Under the pieces are notes generated by a model. It did not search any database and was not told the origin of the DNA. It was given only the letters and a program-made list of their open reading frames with translations. 64,000 bases of DNA from Corynebacterium parakroppenstedtii (GTDB lineage: Bacteria; Actinomycetota; Actinomycetes; Mycobacteriales; Mycobacteriaceae). Below are positions 29,769-39,560 of this stretch, one piece after another (position 1 is the stretch's first letter; the number at the start of each line of letters is the position of its first letter). Location of the stretch: NCBI RefSeq assembly GCF_019754935.1, contig NZ_JAGSOA010000001.1:62001-126000 (forward strand), given 5' to 3'. The position numbers and the translations under genes were made by a program.

Positions 29769-31571
29769 TCACTTGTTTTCCCGCAGTTGTGCGCCGATCA
29801 CGTGTGGCGTGGTGAGACCAATATCTCCCCGGAGTTGCCGGAGGTTGTACTCTGCTTCGAATTCGCTGGTGATGGGCTTGTATTTCCCTTCTGGCTCTTG
29901 TTTTTGTTTTTTAGATGAGTTGCCGTAGCCGCCCATGGGCGCGATGCCCGTCCTGCCCGTGGTTGGGCGTGAACCGTCGTGCCCGGTGGGATGTGGAAAG
30001 TTACTTCGTCCCGTTGAGTGTTCGTTGTGACCGTAATTTCGATCGTTGTATGAATTTCCACGGTCCGTCATGTCACTGTGTGAAAACCTATTGCGGTCGT
30101 TGCCATGCACTGGGCTGTGGTCATGAGGACCAGGGTGCACTATGACGCTGCGGGTCCGAGGTTCGCTGTGTGAACCCGCGGGGCTTTTATCGAGATGTGA
30201 AGTTGGGGAATTGGGCTTCATCGACTTGTGGTAAGCGTTCGCGTTGTTCCGGTTCCACGGATCTTGGGACCTGGGTGTCACTGTGTGATTGTTACGGCCA
30301 TTGTTATACGAGGTCCGTGGAGTGTGAGGTGCGGAGGTACGTGGCGACTGATTGACCGCATTAGTTGTCGGCGGCCCATACGGCATGGGGATGTGTGTAT
30401 GTGCGGATGCTCCGGGATTGGTGTGTGAAGGAGAAAAACTGTTCGTTCCCTTAGATGGCCGGAATTGAGAAGGAACCGCGGCGGGGACTGTATTTGCCGG
30501 GGTCGGTGGTGTGGTGGTGTTGCCAACTACCCCTCCGCCTGCTGGTCCTCCACCTGTGCTGGTCGTTGTTCCTCCGACGGATGTCCCGGCTGTTCCGACG
30601 GCTGGTGTGCCGTGGGTGGCGCTCATGACGCTAGTCGGGGAAACACCGGCTGTGCTGCTGTGTATGGGTGTTGGTGCATGTGCAGTGAGGTGTCCTCCAC
30701 CCTGGCCGACGTTGGGACGTTCGGTGAGGTTGCGGAGTGGTGGCACCGCCGCGGTGAGCATGGCTTGATAAGGACCGGTCATGAATTCACGAGTGGCTGC
30801 CCGTGCTGCTTCCCCGGCTGCGCGTACTCCGGCGGGGTTGGTGGCTGCGGCGACCGCTGCGGCGTGCTCGGCTTCGATGGCGGCAATCTGGGTACGGGCG
30901 GCCTGCCGGATGTGGGGCAGTTGGGAGACCGACGCATGCATGGCAGTGGCGTTATCGGCGAAGGATTGAGCCGTGGCCATCACTTGGGTACAGCACGCGG
31001 CGGCGGCATCAACAGCCTCTCCTGTGTTTTCTTCCAGTTGAGTGCGGGCTCGTGCGAGGGCGTCGACAGTCTTGTTTAAAGAACTGGACAGGCTGCGCCA
31101 ATAGTCGGCGAGGGCATAAATGTCGCTATCGTTCCCGGCATCAAGCATGGCCACGAGGGCCGCCGGGTCATCGGTGCCACCGTGAGTGGGGTCAGTGAAA
31201 TCAAAGGGGCTAAATGCCCCATCCGGACGTGTCGGGAAGGTGAACTCTGTGTCCTGTATCGACTTCAGCCCGCAGAGTATGGCTGCTGAGGCATCGTCTT
31301 GGCCGATGAAAGCACCCCGCATCGCCCTCGTGCCTTCAGCCAACCAGCGGATGAGATGCCGGAGCTGCCGCAAAGTTTGCATCGCACTGCCGGTTTCACC
31401 GTCAATTACCTGACAATGTTGCTCTCCCAACATTCGCAACCCAGGCTCACCAGTGTAGTCCCCAGATAATTTTTTGGAATATAGAATATATTTGCCCCCA
31501 GAGATATCATTTCCATTCTCTAGGAATTCTAGAGCCCTATCTAGGGAACAAGTATCAATCGAAATGGCCAC
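29769..31571 (-). CDS. Hypothetical helical protein with low-complexity tail; PPE/type VII-substrate-like
   Basis: 600 residues, not confidently assigned. Residues 1-285 are helix-forming and Ala-rich, with ADYWRSLSSSLNKTVDALAR followed by ENTGEAVDAAAACC, resembling PPE or WXG100-type helical bundles. Residues about 285-560 are low complexity, rich in Gly, Thr, Ser, Pro, His and Asn. The C-terminal 40 residues (ITSEFEAEYNLRQLRGDIG) look folded again. No signal peptide or membrane span is visible. GTG 31571 lies one base after the stop of the upstream lipoprotein, so the two are translationally coupled. Export by a type VII system is a guess from architecture only. Confidence 0.6.
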   Translation of the reverse strand: MAISIDTCSLDRALEFLENGNDISGGKYILYSKKLSGDYTGEPGLRMLGEQHCQVIDGETGSAMQTLRQLRHLIRWLAEGTRAMRGAFIGQDDASAAILCGLKSIQDTEFTFPTRPDGAFSPFDFTDPTHGGTDDPAALVAMLDAGNDSDIYALADYWRSLSSSLNKTVDALARARTQLEENTGEAVDAAAACCTQVMATAQSFADNATAMHASVSQLPHIRQAARTQIAAIEAEHAAAVAAATNPAGVRAAGEAARAATREFMTGPYQAMLTAAVPPLRNLTERPNVGQGGGHLTAHAPTPIHSSTAGVSPTSVMSATHGTPAVGTAGTSVGGTTTSTGGGPAGGGVVGNTTTPPTPANTVPAAVPSQFRPSKGTNSFSPSHTNPGASAHTHIPMPYGPPTTNAVNQSPRTSAPHTPRTSYNNGRNNHTVTPRSQDPWNRNNANAYHKSMKPNSPTSHLDKSPAGSHSEPRTRSVIVHPGPHDHSPVHGNDRNRFSHSDMTDRGNSYNDRNYGHNEHSTGRSNFPHPTGHDGSRPTTGRTGIAPMGGYGNSSKKQKQEPEGKYKPITSEFEAEYNLRQLRGDIGLTTPHVIGAQLRENK

Positions 31572-31572
31572 T

Positions 31573-32319
31573 TTAAGTTAACCTCTCATTCAGTGTCTTA
31601 ACTAAATCGCATAATTCTGCTTCGTTCAAAGTCTGTGTCTCATCTATAGCTTGAACCGCGACGCGTCCGAGTTGAGTTTCGGTGTAGACCACGCAATGAG
31701 GATCTCCTACTATCCTTCCCCAACGTGTAAAGGTTGTAGGATTCTCGTTCTCAACCCTTTTACCTGGGACTTCTTCTCTACTTCGTTTGTCGGTACCGAA
31801 ATCCATCAATAGTGGCTGCGTTTCATTCGTCTCTCTCAAAAGGCAGTCATTAAAATGCAAAAATTCATCTTTGTCGGATGATTTCTTTATGAATCCCCTA
31901 CTCTCCCAATACCCTGGTGGGGCGTCTTCACAAAGGTCGGCGTTCTCAAAAAGTGGGTCTGAGTAGTCATAGGATCCGTCGGGGTTCTTTTTTGCTTTCA
32001 CTGGATATTTAGCCAATATTTCCGGACGCTCCCACAATGGAACCTCATCATCGTTCTTTTTTGAGCTACGTTGTTGCACTGGTGATTGTGAAGAAATGGG
32101 AGGATGCGTCATTACCGAACTACTCAGCGTCGTCTCGGATAGGTCCGAATTTATTTCACTGCTCTTATCAGTGGTTGTGTGACACCCCGCTAGCATCCAT
32201 ACGGCCATAGCGATACAAGTAAACTCGAGGAGGCCTTTCTTACGCTGGTGATGGGCCGATAGCGATACCGTGGGCACACGGTATCTATTAGGACTTGGAT
32301 TGAGCGACGAACATGTCAT
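31573..32319 (-). CDS. Putative lipoprotein, DUF3558-like
   Basis: About 248 residues. A basic segment (HHQRKKG) and hydrophobic stretch end in the lipobox LAGC, predicting a lipid-anchored surface protein. The mature part has cysteines in ADLCEDAPPG, FNDCLLRE, DPHCVVYTE and AELCDLVKTL, spaced as in actinobacterial DUF3558 lipoproteins. The gene is visibly A+T-richer than its neighbours. ATG 32319 (MTCSSLN) has GGGGGA upstream; TTG 32337 is the only alternative. It is the first gene of a two-gene unit with the PPE-like protein. Confidence 0.65.
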   Translation of the reverse strand: MTCSSLNPSPNRYRVPTVSLSAHHQRKKGLLEFTCIAMAVWMLAGCHTTTDKSSEINSDLSETTLSSSVMTHPPISSQSPVQQRSSKKNDDEVPLWERPEILAKYPVKAKKNPDGSYDYSDPLFENADLCEDAPPGYWESRGFIKKSSDKDEFLHFNDCLLRETNETQPLLMDFGTDKRSREEVPGKRVENENPTTFTRWGRIVGDPHCVVYTETQLGRVAVQAIDETQTLNEAELCDLVKTLNERLT

Positions 32320-32623
32320 CGTAGATAGATCCCCCAAAAATTAATCCCCCATTGCGCTCCGCGTGCCTGTCCCCCAGGATGCGGTGCGAATCTGGCCTAA
32401 TAGTAGCGCACTAAGACGTCCTTGCCTAGCGTCAGTCGGTGATGACCAGTTATCGAATTAGCCCCGATACGCAGGGGAAAAAGAAATCCCCATTGCCACG
32501 CATCCGGAATTGCGTGAACCCTTCAAGACGTGTGTCACGATTTGTGACCAGCAGATTTGTGCACAGACTTTGAGACAACTAGAGTATTGCCTCGTGCTCA
32601 GCTAATTGCTGACTTTTTACCCT
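32320..32623. other. Intergenic region between the lipoprotein gene and tRNA-Leu
   Basis: About 300 bases without a gene. It holds the divergent promoters of the lipoprotein gene (minus strand) and tRNA-Leu (plus strand). Two ATCCCCCA copies about a dozen bases apart lie just upstream of the lipoprotein start. A GTCAC-N5-GTGAC dyad lies at about 32534. No coding sequence is seen. Confidence 0.5.
32557..32585 (+). promoter_or_regulatory. Promoter of tRNA-Leu
   Basis: TTGTGC at 32557-32562 and TAGAGT at 32580-32585 are separated by exactly 17 bases, a good housekeeping-type -35/-10 pair. The predicted transcript would start about 30-35 bases before the tRNA. Confidence 0.6.
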
Positions 32624-32709
32624 GTCCGGGTGGCGGAATGGCAGACGCGCTAGCTTGAGGTGCTAGTGCCCTATTAACGGGCGTGGGGGTTCAAGTCCCC
32701 CTCCGGACA
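32624..32709 (+). tRNA. tRNA-Leu (anticodon GAG)
   Basis: 86-base class II tRNA with a long variable arm. The acceptor stem pairs GTCCGGG with TCCGGAC (one G-U). The anticodon stem CTAGC/GCTAG encloses the loop TTGAGGT with anticodon GAG, reading CUC/CUU. The T-arm GGGGGTTCAAGTCCCCC is perfect. CCA is not encoded. A rho-independent terminator follows within 10 bases. Confidence 0.97.
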
Positions 32710-32718
32710 CAGAATAAA

Positions 32719-32757
32719 CCCGGGTTCCCATCAAATCCTGATGAGAACCCGGGCTTT
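32719..32757 (+). terminator. Rho-independent terminator after tRNA-Leu
   Basis: CCCGGGTTC (32719-32727) pairs with GAACCCGGG (32745-32753). The stem is extended by CATCA/TGATG across one mismatch, with loop AATCC and a following CTTT. It could also stop meaB transcripts, which arrive from the other side. Confidence 0.85.
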
Positions 32758-32781
32758 GCAATGCTCGGAACACTGCCCTAA

Positions 32782-33924
32782 CTACTCGCGCTTGCTCAGC
32801 TGACTGTCAGTGGTCTCTCCGGTATCAAAAGCCTTGAGGATGCGTTCTGCCGCAATCGTCGGTGTCACCTGGCCGGTGCGAAGCTGCTTTTCAATCAACT
32901 TCTTTTCCTTCTTCACTGCCTCAGATGTGTTCAACCGGGTCAGTAAAGTTTCATGGACCATTTGCCATGTCCAGCCGATTTGCTGGTTCCTCCGTTGCTC
33001 ATCAAACCGGCCTTCGGCCACCATTTGATCGTGGTGCTCTTCAACCACTTTCCAGAACTCCTCGACGCCGTTACCTTCAGCAGCGGACATCGTCATCGTC
33101 GGAGGTTTCCATGAGGCATTTGCTGGTCGAACCATGCGCATTGCCGCACCTAGTTCTCGCGCGGCCCTCTTTGCACGGCGAACATTGTCTCCATCTGCCT
33201 TGTTGATGGCGACGAGGTCGGCGAGCTCAAGAATGCCTTTTTTGATGCCCTGCAGCTGGTCCCCGGCGCCTGCTAGAGCTAGGAAGGTGAAGCAGTCGAC
33301 CATCTCGCTAACAGCGACCTCCGACTGCCCCACACCAACAGTCTCGACGAGGATAACGTCATATCCCGCGGCCTCCATAACAATCATGGTCTCGCGGGTT
33401 GCTTTAGCTACACCACCAAGTGTTCCGGCACTTGGGGATGGCCGAATATACGCGTTCTCGCTTTGCGAGAGCTTCGTCATTCGGGTTTTGTCTCCCAAGA
33501 TTGATCCTCGTGAACGAGTAGACGAAGGATCAATGGCGAGAACTGCCACTTTGTGGCCGTTTTCTACAAGGTATAAACCGAGGCGTTCAATGAATGTCGA
33601 TTTACCGACGCCGGGGACGCCCGTAATACCTACTCGCAATGCCTTTCCAGAGAAAGGCAGCAGCTTCACCAATAGTTCTTGGGCCAACACGTGATGCGCC
33701 GGCGCGGAAGACTCAAGCAAAGTGATGGCCCGAGCAAGCTGGGTTCGCTCATTATTCCGTACGGAGGTGAACAAAGCATCCACGTCGATGCGGTGGCGGG
33801 CTCGCTTAACCGCTTCCGGAGCAACCGCCGACTTTCCTGGAACTTCAGTCCCTGCGGTCGTCGTTAATGACCCGAGGGTTGACTCGAGAAATTCATCTCC
33901 CCGCGCTTGGCTATTGGAAGACAT
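32782..33924 (-). CDS. meaB: Methylmalonyl-CoA mutase-associated GTPase MeaB
   Basis: G3E-family GTPase that chaperones B12 loading and protects the mutase. P-loop GITGVPGVGKSTF, switch region AIDPSSTRSRGSILGDKTRM, G3 VETVGVGQSE and NKADG are all visible in about 380 residues, with the family's C-terminal dimerisation arm. The ATG at 33924 has GGCGGAG before it. It lies about 290 bases downstream of mutB on the same strand; a hairpin and a direct repeat in the gap suggest it also has its own promoter. Confidence 0.96.
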   Translation of the reverse strand: MSSNSQARGDEFLESTLGSLTTTAGTEVPGKSAVAPEAVKRARHRIDVDALFTSVRNNERTQLARAITLLESSAPAHHVLAQELLVKLLPFSGKALRVGITGVPGVGKSTFIERLGLYLVENGHKVAVLAIDPSSTRSRGSILGDKTRMTKLSQSENAYIRPSPSAGTLGGVAKATRETMIVMEAAGYDVILVETVGVGQSEVAVSEMVDCFTFLALAGAGDQLQGIKKGILELADLVAINKADGDNVRRAKRAARELGAAMRMVRPANASWKPPTMTMSAAEGNGVEEFWKVVEEHHDQMVAEGRFDEQRRNQQIGWTWQMVHETLLTRLNTSEAVKKEKKLIEKQLRTGQVTPTIAAERILKAFDTGETTDSQLSKRE

Positions 33925-34009
33925 TGATATCTCCGCCTTTCTACGAAGAGCTCGTCATAAAAATAATTCTATAAGTAAAATATGTAATTAATTATTTATT
34001 TGTATAAAA

Positions 34010-34041
34010 CTCGACCGACCGCACGATGCTCGACCGACCGC
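34010..34041. repeat. Direct repeat upstream of meaB
   Basis: Two identical copies of CTCGACCGACCGC, the second starting about 19 bases after the first. They lie just upstream of a very A+T-rich stretch (about 33955-34005) that would contain the meaB promoter. The arrangement suggests a regulator site. Confidence 0.5.
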
Positions 34042-34087
34042 GGGACGTTTGACGTTTCTCTCTACATAATGCCCATCATGAGGACAA

Positions 34088-34129
34088 AGCGCTCCCTTCC
34101 CCACCCCAATCGGCCGGGAAAAGAGCGCT
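34088..34129 (-). terminator. Hairpin downstream of mutB
   Basis: On the minus strand AGCGCTCTTTTCCC pairs with GGGAAGGGAGCGCT (two G-U pairs). This strong 14-bp stem lies about 90 bases after the mutB stop. The stem pairs far better in the minus-strand transcript than in the plus-strand one. Only a short T run follows, so termination may be partial. Confidence 0.5.
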
Positions 34130-34215
34130 CATCATGCAGCTAAGGAATCTCGGCACAACCCGAAAGGATCACCACCGGGAAGAACAATGGTGCCGCAATT
34201 CCCTAGCTTTATGCC

Positions 34216-36465
34216 TTAGGCCTCCGTTTTGTCCTCAGCCTCAGAGTCGTCCGATTTTTCATCGTCATCGATATGAAGCTCGATTCCCATGTGTGCCGAC
34301 AGCTTGGTCAGCATGTCGATCACGGAATCTGCGATAACAGTGCCCGGTGGGTAAATGGCGGCAGCACCGTCGTCGTACAGTTCTTGGAAATCTCCTGGAG
34401 GAATAACGCCGCCCACGATGATCATGATGTCTTCGCGGCCCAGCTTCTTTAATTCCTCGCGAAGCTCGGGAACGATCGTCAAGTGGCTAGCTGCCAGCGA
34501 CGATACCCCGACGACGTGCACGTCGGAATCAACAGCAGACCGAGCAGCTTCGGCAGGAGTTTGGAATAGAGGTCCGACGTCAACGTCCATCCCTAAGTCG
34601 GCATAAGCGGACGCAACGACTTTCTGCCCGCGGTCGTGACCGTCCTGTCCGATCTTCGCGATGAAGATACGTGGCCGGCGGCCTTCTTCCTCGGCGAACG
34701 CATCCGCCATAGCGGTGGCTTTAGCGACATTACCCACGGAACGGTCCTTACCTACCTCGTCTTTGTACACACCCGAGAGCGTGTGGATCTCTGCCTGGTG
34801 ACGGCCGAATACTTTTTCGAGAGCATCAGACATCTCACCGACGGTGGCACCAACGCGGGCAGCGTCGACAGCAAGCTTTAGAAGGTTGTGCTCGAGGTTG
34901 CCGTGGGATCCGTCCATGCCCGCAGCTCCGGTTAGAGCATTCAGAGCTTGGTCGACGGCACCCTGATCACGCTCAGCGCGCAGTTTCTCCAGCTTGTCGT
35001 GCTGTTCTTGGCGAACGCGGCTATTTTCGACCTTCAGAACTTCGATGGCTTCATCCTCGACGCCCACGTACTTGTTGACACCGATGAGAGCCTGACGGCC
35101 AGAGTCGATACGGGCCTGAGTACGTGCTGCAGCCTCTTCGATGCGCAGCTTCGGAATGCCTTGCTCGGTAGCCTTCGCCATACCGCCGGCTTCTTCCACT
35201 TCGCGAATGTGCTCGCGAGCTTCCTCGACCAACTGGTTGGTCAACCACTCGACGTAGTAGGAGCCAGCCCACGGATCGACCGGGCGAACCGTATTGGACT
35301 CTTGCTGCAAGATCAGCTGGGTGTTACGGGCAATACGAGCTGAGAAATCTGTCGGGAGCGCGAGAGCCTCGTCCAGAGCGTTCGTGTGCAGTGACTGCGT
35401 GTGCCCCTGCGTTGCCGCCATAGCCTCAATGCAGGTACGCCCGACGTTGTTGTACACATCCTGAGCGGTAAGCGACCACCCCGATGTCTGAGAGTGCGTA
35501 CGCAAAGCGCGTGACTTCGGGTTTTCGGGGTTGAACTTGCTGACGATTTCGCTCCATAAAATACGGCCAGCACGGAGCTTCGCAATTTCCATGAAGGTAT
35601 TCATCGAAATGCCCCAGAAGAACGAGAGGCGAGGTGCGAAAGCGTCGATGTTAAGGCCAGCATTCAGGCCAGCGCGAATGTACTCCAGGCCATCCGCCAG
35701 GGTGTACGCCAACTCAAGGTCAGCCGTCGCTCCAGCTTCCTGAATGTGGTAGCCGGAAATCGAAATGGAGTTCCACCGCGGCATCTTGTTAGAGGTGTAC
35801 TCGAAGATCTCCGAAATAATCCTCATCGACGGCTGTGGAGGATAAATGTAAGTATTACGGACCATGAACTCCTTCAGAATGTCATTCTGAATCGTTCCGG
35901 CCAGCTTCTCCGGAGGAACACCCTGTTCTTCGGCGACGATAATATACAGAGCCAAAATCGGCAGCACAGCACCGTTCATCGTCATCGACACGGACACGCT
36001 GCCAAGGTCAATTCCCTCGAACAGCTGCTTCATATCCAGGATGGAGTCGATGGCCACACCAGCCATACCAACGTCACCCTGAACACGAGGGTTATCTGAG
36101 TCATAACCACGGTGAGTGGGCAGATCGAAGGCCACCGACAAACCCTTCTGACCAGCGGCTAGGTTACGACGGTAGAACGCGTTCGACTCTGCAGCGGTCG
36201 AGAAACCAGCGTACTGGCGGATTGTCCACGGGCGGTTCGTATACATCGTGGGATATGGACCACGCATAAATGGCTTGATGCCAGGATACGAATCTAGGGG
36301 GTGCCCCGCCTTGAGGACGTGTTCCCTATCTTCGCCGTTATAGACGCGTTTGACGTCGAAACCCTCGGGGACTGTCCACGTCCCCTTATCTTCTTCAGCT
36401 GATGTTGTCGCTGCCTTCTCTGTAGCTCGCGAAACATCGGCAAAATTCGGAATACTTGTGCTCAT
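34216..36465 (-). CDS. mutB: Methylmalonyl-CoA mutase large (catalytic) subunit
   Basis: B12-dependent isomerase interconverting succinyl-CoA and methylmalonyl-CoA. The substrate-barrel region [20 protein letters not shown] is followed by [13 protein letters not shown]. The C-terminal B12 domain carries [14 protein letters not shown] with the DxHxxG histidine that ligates cobalt. The last 20 residues are acidic. About 749 residues, normal. ATG 36465 has AGGA upstream; GTG 36474 would be too close to it. It follows mutA by 23 bases. Confidence 0.97.
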   Translation of the reverse strand: MSTSIPNFADVSRATEKAATTSAEEDKGTWTVPEGFDVKRVYNGEDREHVLKAGHPLDSYPGIKPFMRGPYPTMYTNRPWTIRQYAGFSTAAESNAFYRRNLAAGQKGLSVAFDLPTHRGYDSDNPRVQGDVGMAGVAIDSILDMKQLFEGIDLGSVSVSMTMNGAVLPILALYIIVAEEQGVPPEKLAGTIQNDILKEFMVRNTYIYPPQPSMRIISEIFEYTSNKMPRWNSISISGYHIQEAGATADLELAYTLADGLEYIRAGLNAGLNIDAFAPRLSFFWGISMNTFMEIAKLRAGRILWSEIVSKFNPENPKSRALRTHSQTSGWSLTAQDVYNNVGRTCIEAMAATQGHTQSLHTNALDEALALPTDFSARIARNTQLILQQESNTVRPVDPWAGSYYVEWLTNQLVEEAREHIREVEEAGGMAKATEQGIPKLRIEEAAARTQARIDSGRQALIGVNKYVGVEDEAIEVLKVENSRVRQEQHDKLEKLRAERDQGAVDQALNALTGAAGMDGSHGNLEHNLLKLAVDAARVGATVGEMSDALEKVFGRHQAEIHTLSGVYKDEVGKDRSVGNVAKATAMADAFAEEEGRRPRIFIAKIGQDGHDRGQKVVASAYADLGMDVDVGPLFQTPAEAARSAVDSDVHVVGVSSLAASHLTIVPELREELKKLGREDIMIIVGGVIPPGDFQELYDDGAAAIYPPGTVIADSVIDMLTKLSAHMGIELHIDDDEKSDDSEAEDKTEA

Positions 36466-36488
36466 TGTTGTCACAGTCCTAACAGCGA

Positions 36489-38351
36489 TTATGCGCCGAG
36501 CTCATCGAGCAGGCCCGACAACGTCGAGACTGCGTCAATCTTCATGTTCAGGTAGTCATCAGGCTTTGAAGAATCATCGAGATTCTCAACGGCCTTCGGA
36601 GCGCCCGCCAGGAGAACTTTCTTCACTCCTGCAGCTCGTAGGGCATCGATTGCGGAACCAGCGTTCTCTGCGTATTCCGCATCCGTACCGCAGACGACCA
36701 CAATGGGAGCGTCCTTGAATTGAGCTGCGAAGTTCTTGTCGTCTGGGTTGACTTGCCCTGGGTTATCCGCCTGAATACCACCAGAAGCCAGAAGGTTCGT
36801 GGTGAAACCAGTGCGGATGTTGTGCTTGGCCAGCGGACCAAGAGGCGCCAACTTAATGACAGGCCGCTTCTCTTCCTTCTCGAAGAAGGCGTCCGACCTG
36901 TTCCTCAGCGCCTCAAAATCTGCTCCCCAGCGCCGAACGCCTGTGGGTTCGGTGCGCAGGTCAGCCGCGAGAGGCTTTTCTGCCAGGTTCGGGAACTCGT
37001 TGATCGCTGTGACTTTGGTGCGGCGATGGGCAATATCGTCGCGACGCTTTTCATACGACTCATCGAGGAGCTTTTGGATATCGCCGTTATCGGTTTCAGC
37101 GATGAAGCCATTCTTAGATTCGACGTCTGTTAAGACTCCCCATGACTTCTCCTCGAGCTGGTCGGTGAAGAACTCAGCGTAGTACGAGCCACCAGCGGGA
37201 TCAGCAACAAATCCCAAGTGAGACTCTTCCAAAAGGAGAAGGTTGATATTTCGCGCAATGCGATGAGCGAAGCTACGTCGAGCTCCCGGCAACCCATTCT
37301 TGATTGCATAGTCGAAGGGATGAACCAGTACGCTCGTGGCCCCACCGACGCCTGCCGCAAATGAAGCAATCGTGCACCGGAGAATATTCGTGTAGGGGTC
37401 GCGCTGAGCGAACATCACTGGTGCTGTTTCCGCATGGATCGCGGGCAAAGGATGCTCCACAATCCCCAACACTTCCCACACGCGTGCCAGAAGCGACCGG
37501 AGCGCACGGAATTTACAGATCGTCGAGAAGAAGTCGTCGGTTGCGGCGAGACGAATCGAAATCTGATCGACTGCGTCATCGACAGATAGACCCGCTTCGG
37601 TAAGCTTCCGCAAATACTCAAGCGTTGCCGCCAGGACCAGCCCAATTTCTTGGGAGTCTGTAGCACCTTGGTTGCTTAACGAAACACCGTTGACAGTGAT
37701 GGCGTGAACTGCCCCGGGAAGTTGAGATGCTTTCTTTGCCCATGCAATGGCTGTGTCGAGATCAACACTTTGCGATGAATCGAAGCCTGACGTCAGCGGT
37801 GAAGCGCCGAGGTCAGCAGTCGTCTTGTCGTCGCCATTGGCCTCAAGGAAATCGAGAAAAGCGTCCCCTAATTCTTCAGAGGGGGTAGCAAGCGCAATCG
37901 GGGCAAGATCAAGATAGACGTCATTGAGGACTCCTGAGATATCCGTGGGTTGAATTCCCTTGAGCTCAATAACTGTGGTCCCGACATTCAGTGCGTGGAG
38001 GATTCGCTTGTTAATGTCTTTCGCGCTCTGTCCGCCGGCAGTTGCATTAACTTCGACGGCAGGTCCAAAAACCTCGCGAATTCCCCATCCGGCATTGTCA
38101 GCCTCAAGGAGCTTAGCTCCACGTGTATATGGGAATTCACCGGGAGCAGATGGTTCTGGTCCTTGATCGGTCCGCATATACAGCGGTTTGACATCTATTC
38201 CGTCGTAAGTCGGCTTGATGAGCTTCTTCCACACATCATCCGGAACGTCGGAAGGATCCTGCTTGCGGGTTCGGGCAAAAACTTTCGCAACTGCCCGATA
38301 CCATTCGTGCTGCAGGGCGGCATCTTCCGTGCCAACCTGTGAGTCAGTCAC
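36489..38351 (-). CDS. mutA: Methylmalonyl-CoA mutase small subunit
   Basis: Non-catalytic partner of MutB, about 620 residues. It shares the barrel fold (YTRGAKL near residue 80, and the Rossmann-like C-terminus [14 protein letters not shown]) but lacks the DxHxxG cobalt-binding motif, as expected for the small subunit. GTG 38351 is chosen over TTG 38378 because GGAGGG lies six bases before it. It is the first gene of mutA-mutB(-meaB). A duplicated 16-17-base motif lies 40-110 bases upstream. Confidence 0.95.
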   Translation of the reverse strand: MTDSQVGTEDAALQHEWYRAVAKVFARTRKQDPSDVPDDVWKKLIKPTYDGIDVKPLYMRTDQGPEPSAPGEFPYTRGAKLLEADNAGWGIREVFGPAVEVNATAGGQSAKDINKRILHALNVGTTVIELKGIQPTDISGVLNDVYLDLAPIALATPSEELGDAFLDFLEANGDDKTTADLGASPLTSGFDSSQSVDLDTAIAWAKKASQLPGAVHAITVNGVSLSNQGATDSQEIGLVLAATLEYLRKLTEAGLSVDDAVDQISIRLAATDDFFSTICKFRALRSLLARVWEVLGIVEHPLPAIHAETAPVMFAQRDPYTNILRCTIASFAAGVGGATSVLVHPFDYAIKNGLPGARRSFAHRIARNINLLLLEESHLGFVADPAGGSYYAEFFTDQLEEKSWGVLTDVESKNGFIAETDNGDIQKLLDESYEKRRDDIAHRRTKVTAINEFPNLAEKPLAADLRTEPTGVRRWGADFEALRNRSDAFFEKEEKRPVIKLAPLGPLAKHNIRTGFTTNLLASGGIQADNPGQVNPDDKNFAAQFKDAPIVVVCGTDAEYAENAGSAIDALRAAGVKKVLLAGAPKAVENLDDSSKPDDYLNMKIDAVSTLSGLLDELGA

Positions 38352-38777
38352 AACTGACCCTCCGTCCTGGTCGTTCAAAGTAGGTTAATCTTGCAGGTGA
38401 ACCGGTGCAGTGGTCTAGCTCAGCGATGCTGTGGCAACACCATTCATAATGGTTATCTTGCAGGTGTTTTCGTTAAACACAACGGAGCCTGCACGACGTT
38501 CACTCCCTTCTCAGGGTAGTCCCCATTGGTTGATATTTTCCCGACTCCACGTCGCTACCGCCCGTTTGATAGCGAATTATCTGTCAATTCTAGCATGATG
38601 TGACGTACGTCTCCCCTATGTGTGGTGAATAATGTGAGCCACAATCTGGGGTCACCTTTCTTATCCACGGAGCAGCCAGAAGGTAGGCTTGCCGACGTTA
38701 TGCGACGACGTGACGTAGTAACTCAAACGTGCGCTCAGGCCGACCCACCGGGCCGACGCTCCAGGATCCATCGTGCC
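38352..38777. other. Intergenic region between mutA and the TVP38 gene
   Basis: Promoter region for leftward mutA and rightward TVP38-like transcription, 270-425 bases depending on the TVP38 start. It contains the duplicated GGTTA(A)TCTTGCAGGTG motif and a GTGTTT-N5-AAACAC dyad at 38464-38480. No gene is seen. Confidence 0.5.
38384..38466. repeat. Duplicated motif upstream of mutA
   Basis: GGTTAATCTTGCAGGTG at about 38383-38399 and GGTTATCTTGCAGGTG at 38451-38466 differ by one inserted A. The spacing of 67 bases places both in the mutA promoter region, so they may be paired regulator sites. Confidence 0.55.
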
Positions 38778-39539
38778 ATGACAACAACGTCACGAGCTTT
38801 AGCGCAGTTCCTCAATATCATCGGTGTCATCATTCGCGATGTGTGTCATGGTTGGTTGCGTTGGACGCGTCTCAATCAAGTGCTGAGTGTTATCATCCTC
38901 GTTGCGCTGGGAGCCGCCCTATTCGTCGTTCCACTCCCCTCAGTGACCACCTTCAGAGACTGGTCCGTGGGTGCTGGGTGGTGGTTTCCCTTTGTCTTTT
39001 CGGCTGTTTATATTCTTGCAACCCAGTTTCCAATACCCCGGACAGTTTTTACCCTTAGTTGTGGCGTCCTCTTCGGCCCGCTTATTGGCATAGGTGTCGC
39101 GCTGATATCGACCGGATGTTCAGCGTTACTATCCCTGCTCATTGTTCGCCGTCTGGGACGAGACTGGGTGCAGTCACGCCTCACCCACCCTGCTGTCGAT
39201 GGGGTTAATGCCCATTTACGACGACGCGGCTGGCTAGCAGTTGGTTCTCTCCGCATGATTGCCGCCGTCCCATTTTCTGTTCTGAACTATGTGTGTGCTT
39301 TGTCGTCGATAAACGCATTGCCCTTTACCTTGGCAACGGTAGTTGGGTCGGCTCCAGGTACGATCGCTACTGTTCTCGTTGGTGACGCTGCGGCGGGACA
39401 AGGTAGCCCCTTAACCATTTTGATCAGTGTCATACTTTTTGGGGTCGGCCTGACGGGCTTAATTGTCGATATTGCGCGGCCACCACGGGCAAGTAAAGAC
39501 GACACCACGATTGAAAAGCACGAAAACACGAGAATATGA
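38778..39539 (+). CDS. TVP38/TMEM64 (DedA-like) membrane protein
   Basis: Integral membrane protein with about six hydrophobic segments. The signature FGPLIGIGVALISTGCSALLSLLIVRRLGR matches the SNARE-associated/TVP38 family in its first part (FGPLIGIGVALIS), and VPFSVLNYVCAL and GSAPGTIATVLVGD follow. Bacterial relatives of this superfamily include lipid scramblases and transporters; the role here is unknown. The frame is open back to GTG 38622. ATG 38778 (MTTTSRALAQ), which has AGGATCC upstream, gives a family-sized 253 residues, and ATG 38700 is another option. Confidence 0.8.
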   Translation: MTTTSRALAQFLNIIGVIIRDVCHGWLRWTRLNQVLSVIILVALGAALFVVPLPSVTTFRDWSVGAGWWFPFVFSAVYILATQFPIPRTVFTLSCGVLFGPLIGIGVALISTGCSALLSLLIVRRLGRDWVQSRLTHPAVDGVNAHLRRRGWLAVGSLRMIAAVPFSVLNYVCALSSINALPFTLATVVGSAPGTIATVLVGDAAAGQGSPLTILISVILFGVGLTGLIVDIARPPRASKDDTTIEKHENTRI

Positions 39540-39560
39540 CAAGCTAGTATCCTTGACTTC

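Noticed and set aside
29980..30310. Repeated CACTGTGTGA-like words on the plus strand, considered as a CRISPR or regulatory array
   Set aside because: Copies are short, imperfect and irregularly spaced, and are explained by recurrent His-Ser/Asn codons in the low-complexity tail of the PPE-like protein.
30465..31079. 204-codon plus-strand open frame over the PPE-like gene, very rich in Cys and Gly
   Set aside because: It is the antisense of a Gly/Thr/Ala-rich coding region; composition is implausible and the minus-strand frame is coupled to an upstream gene.
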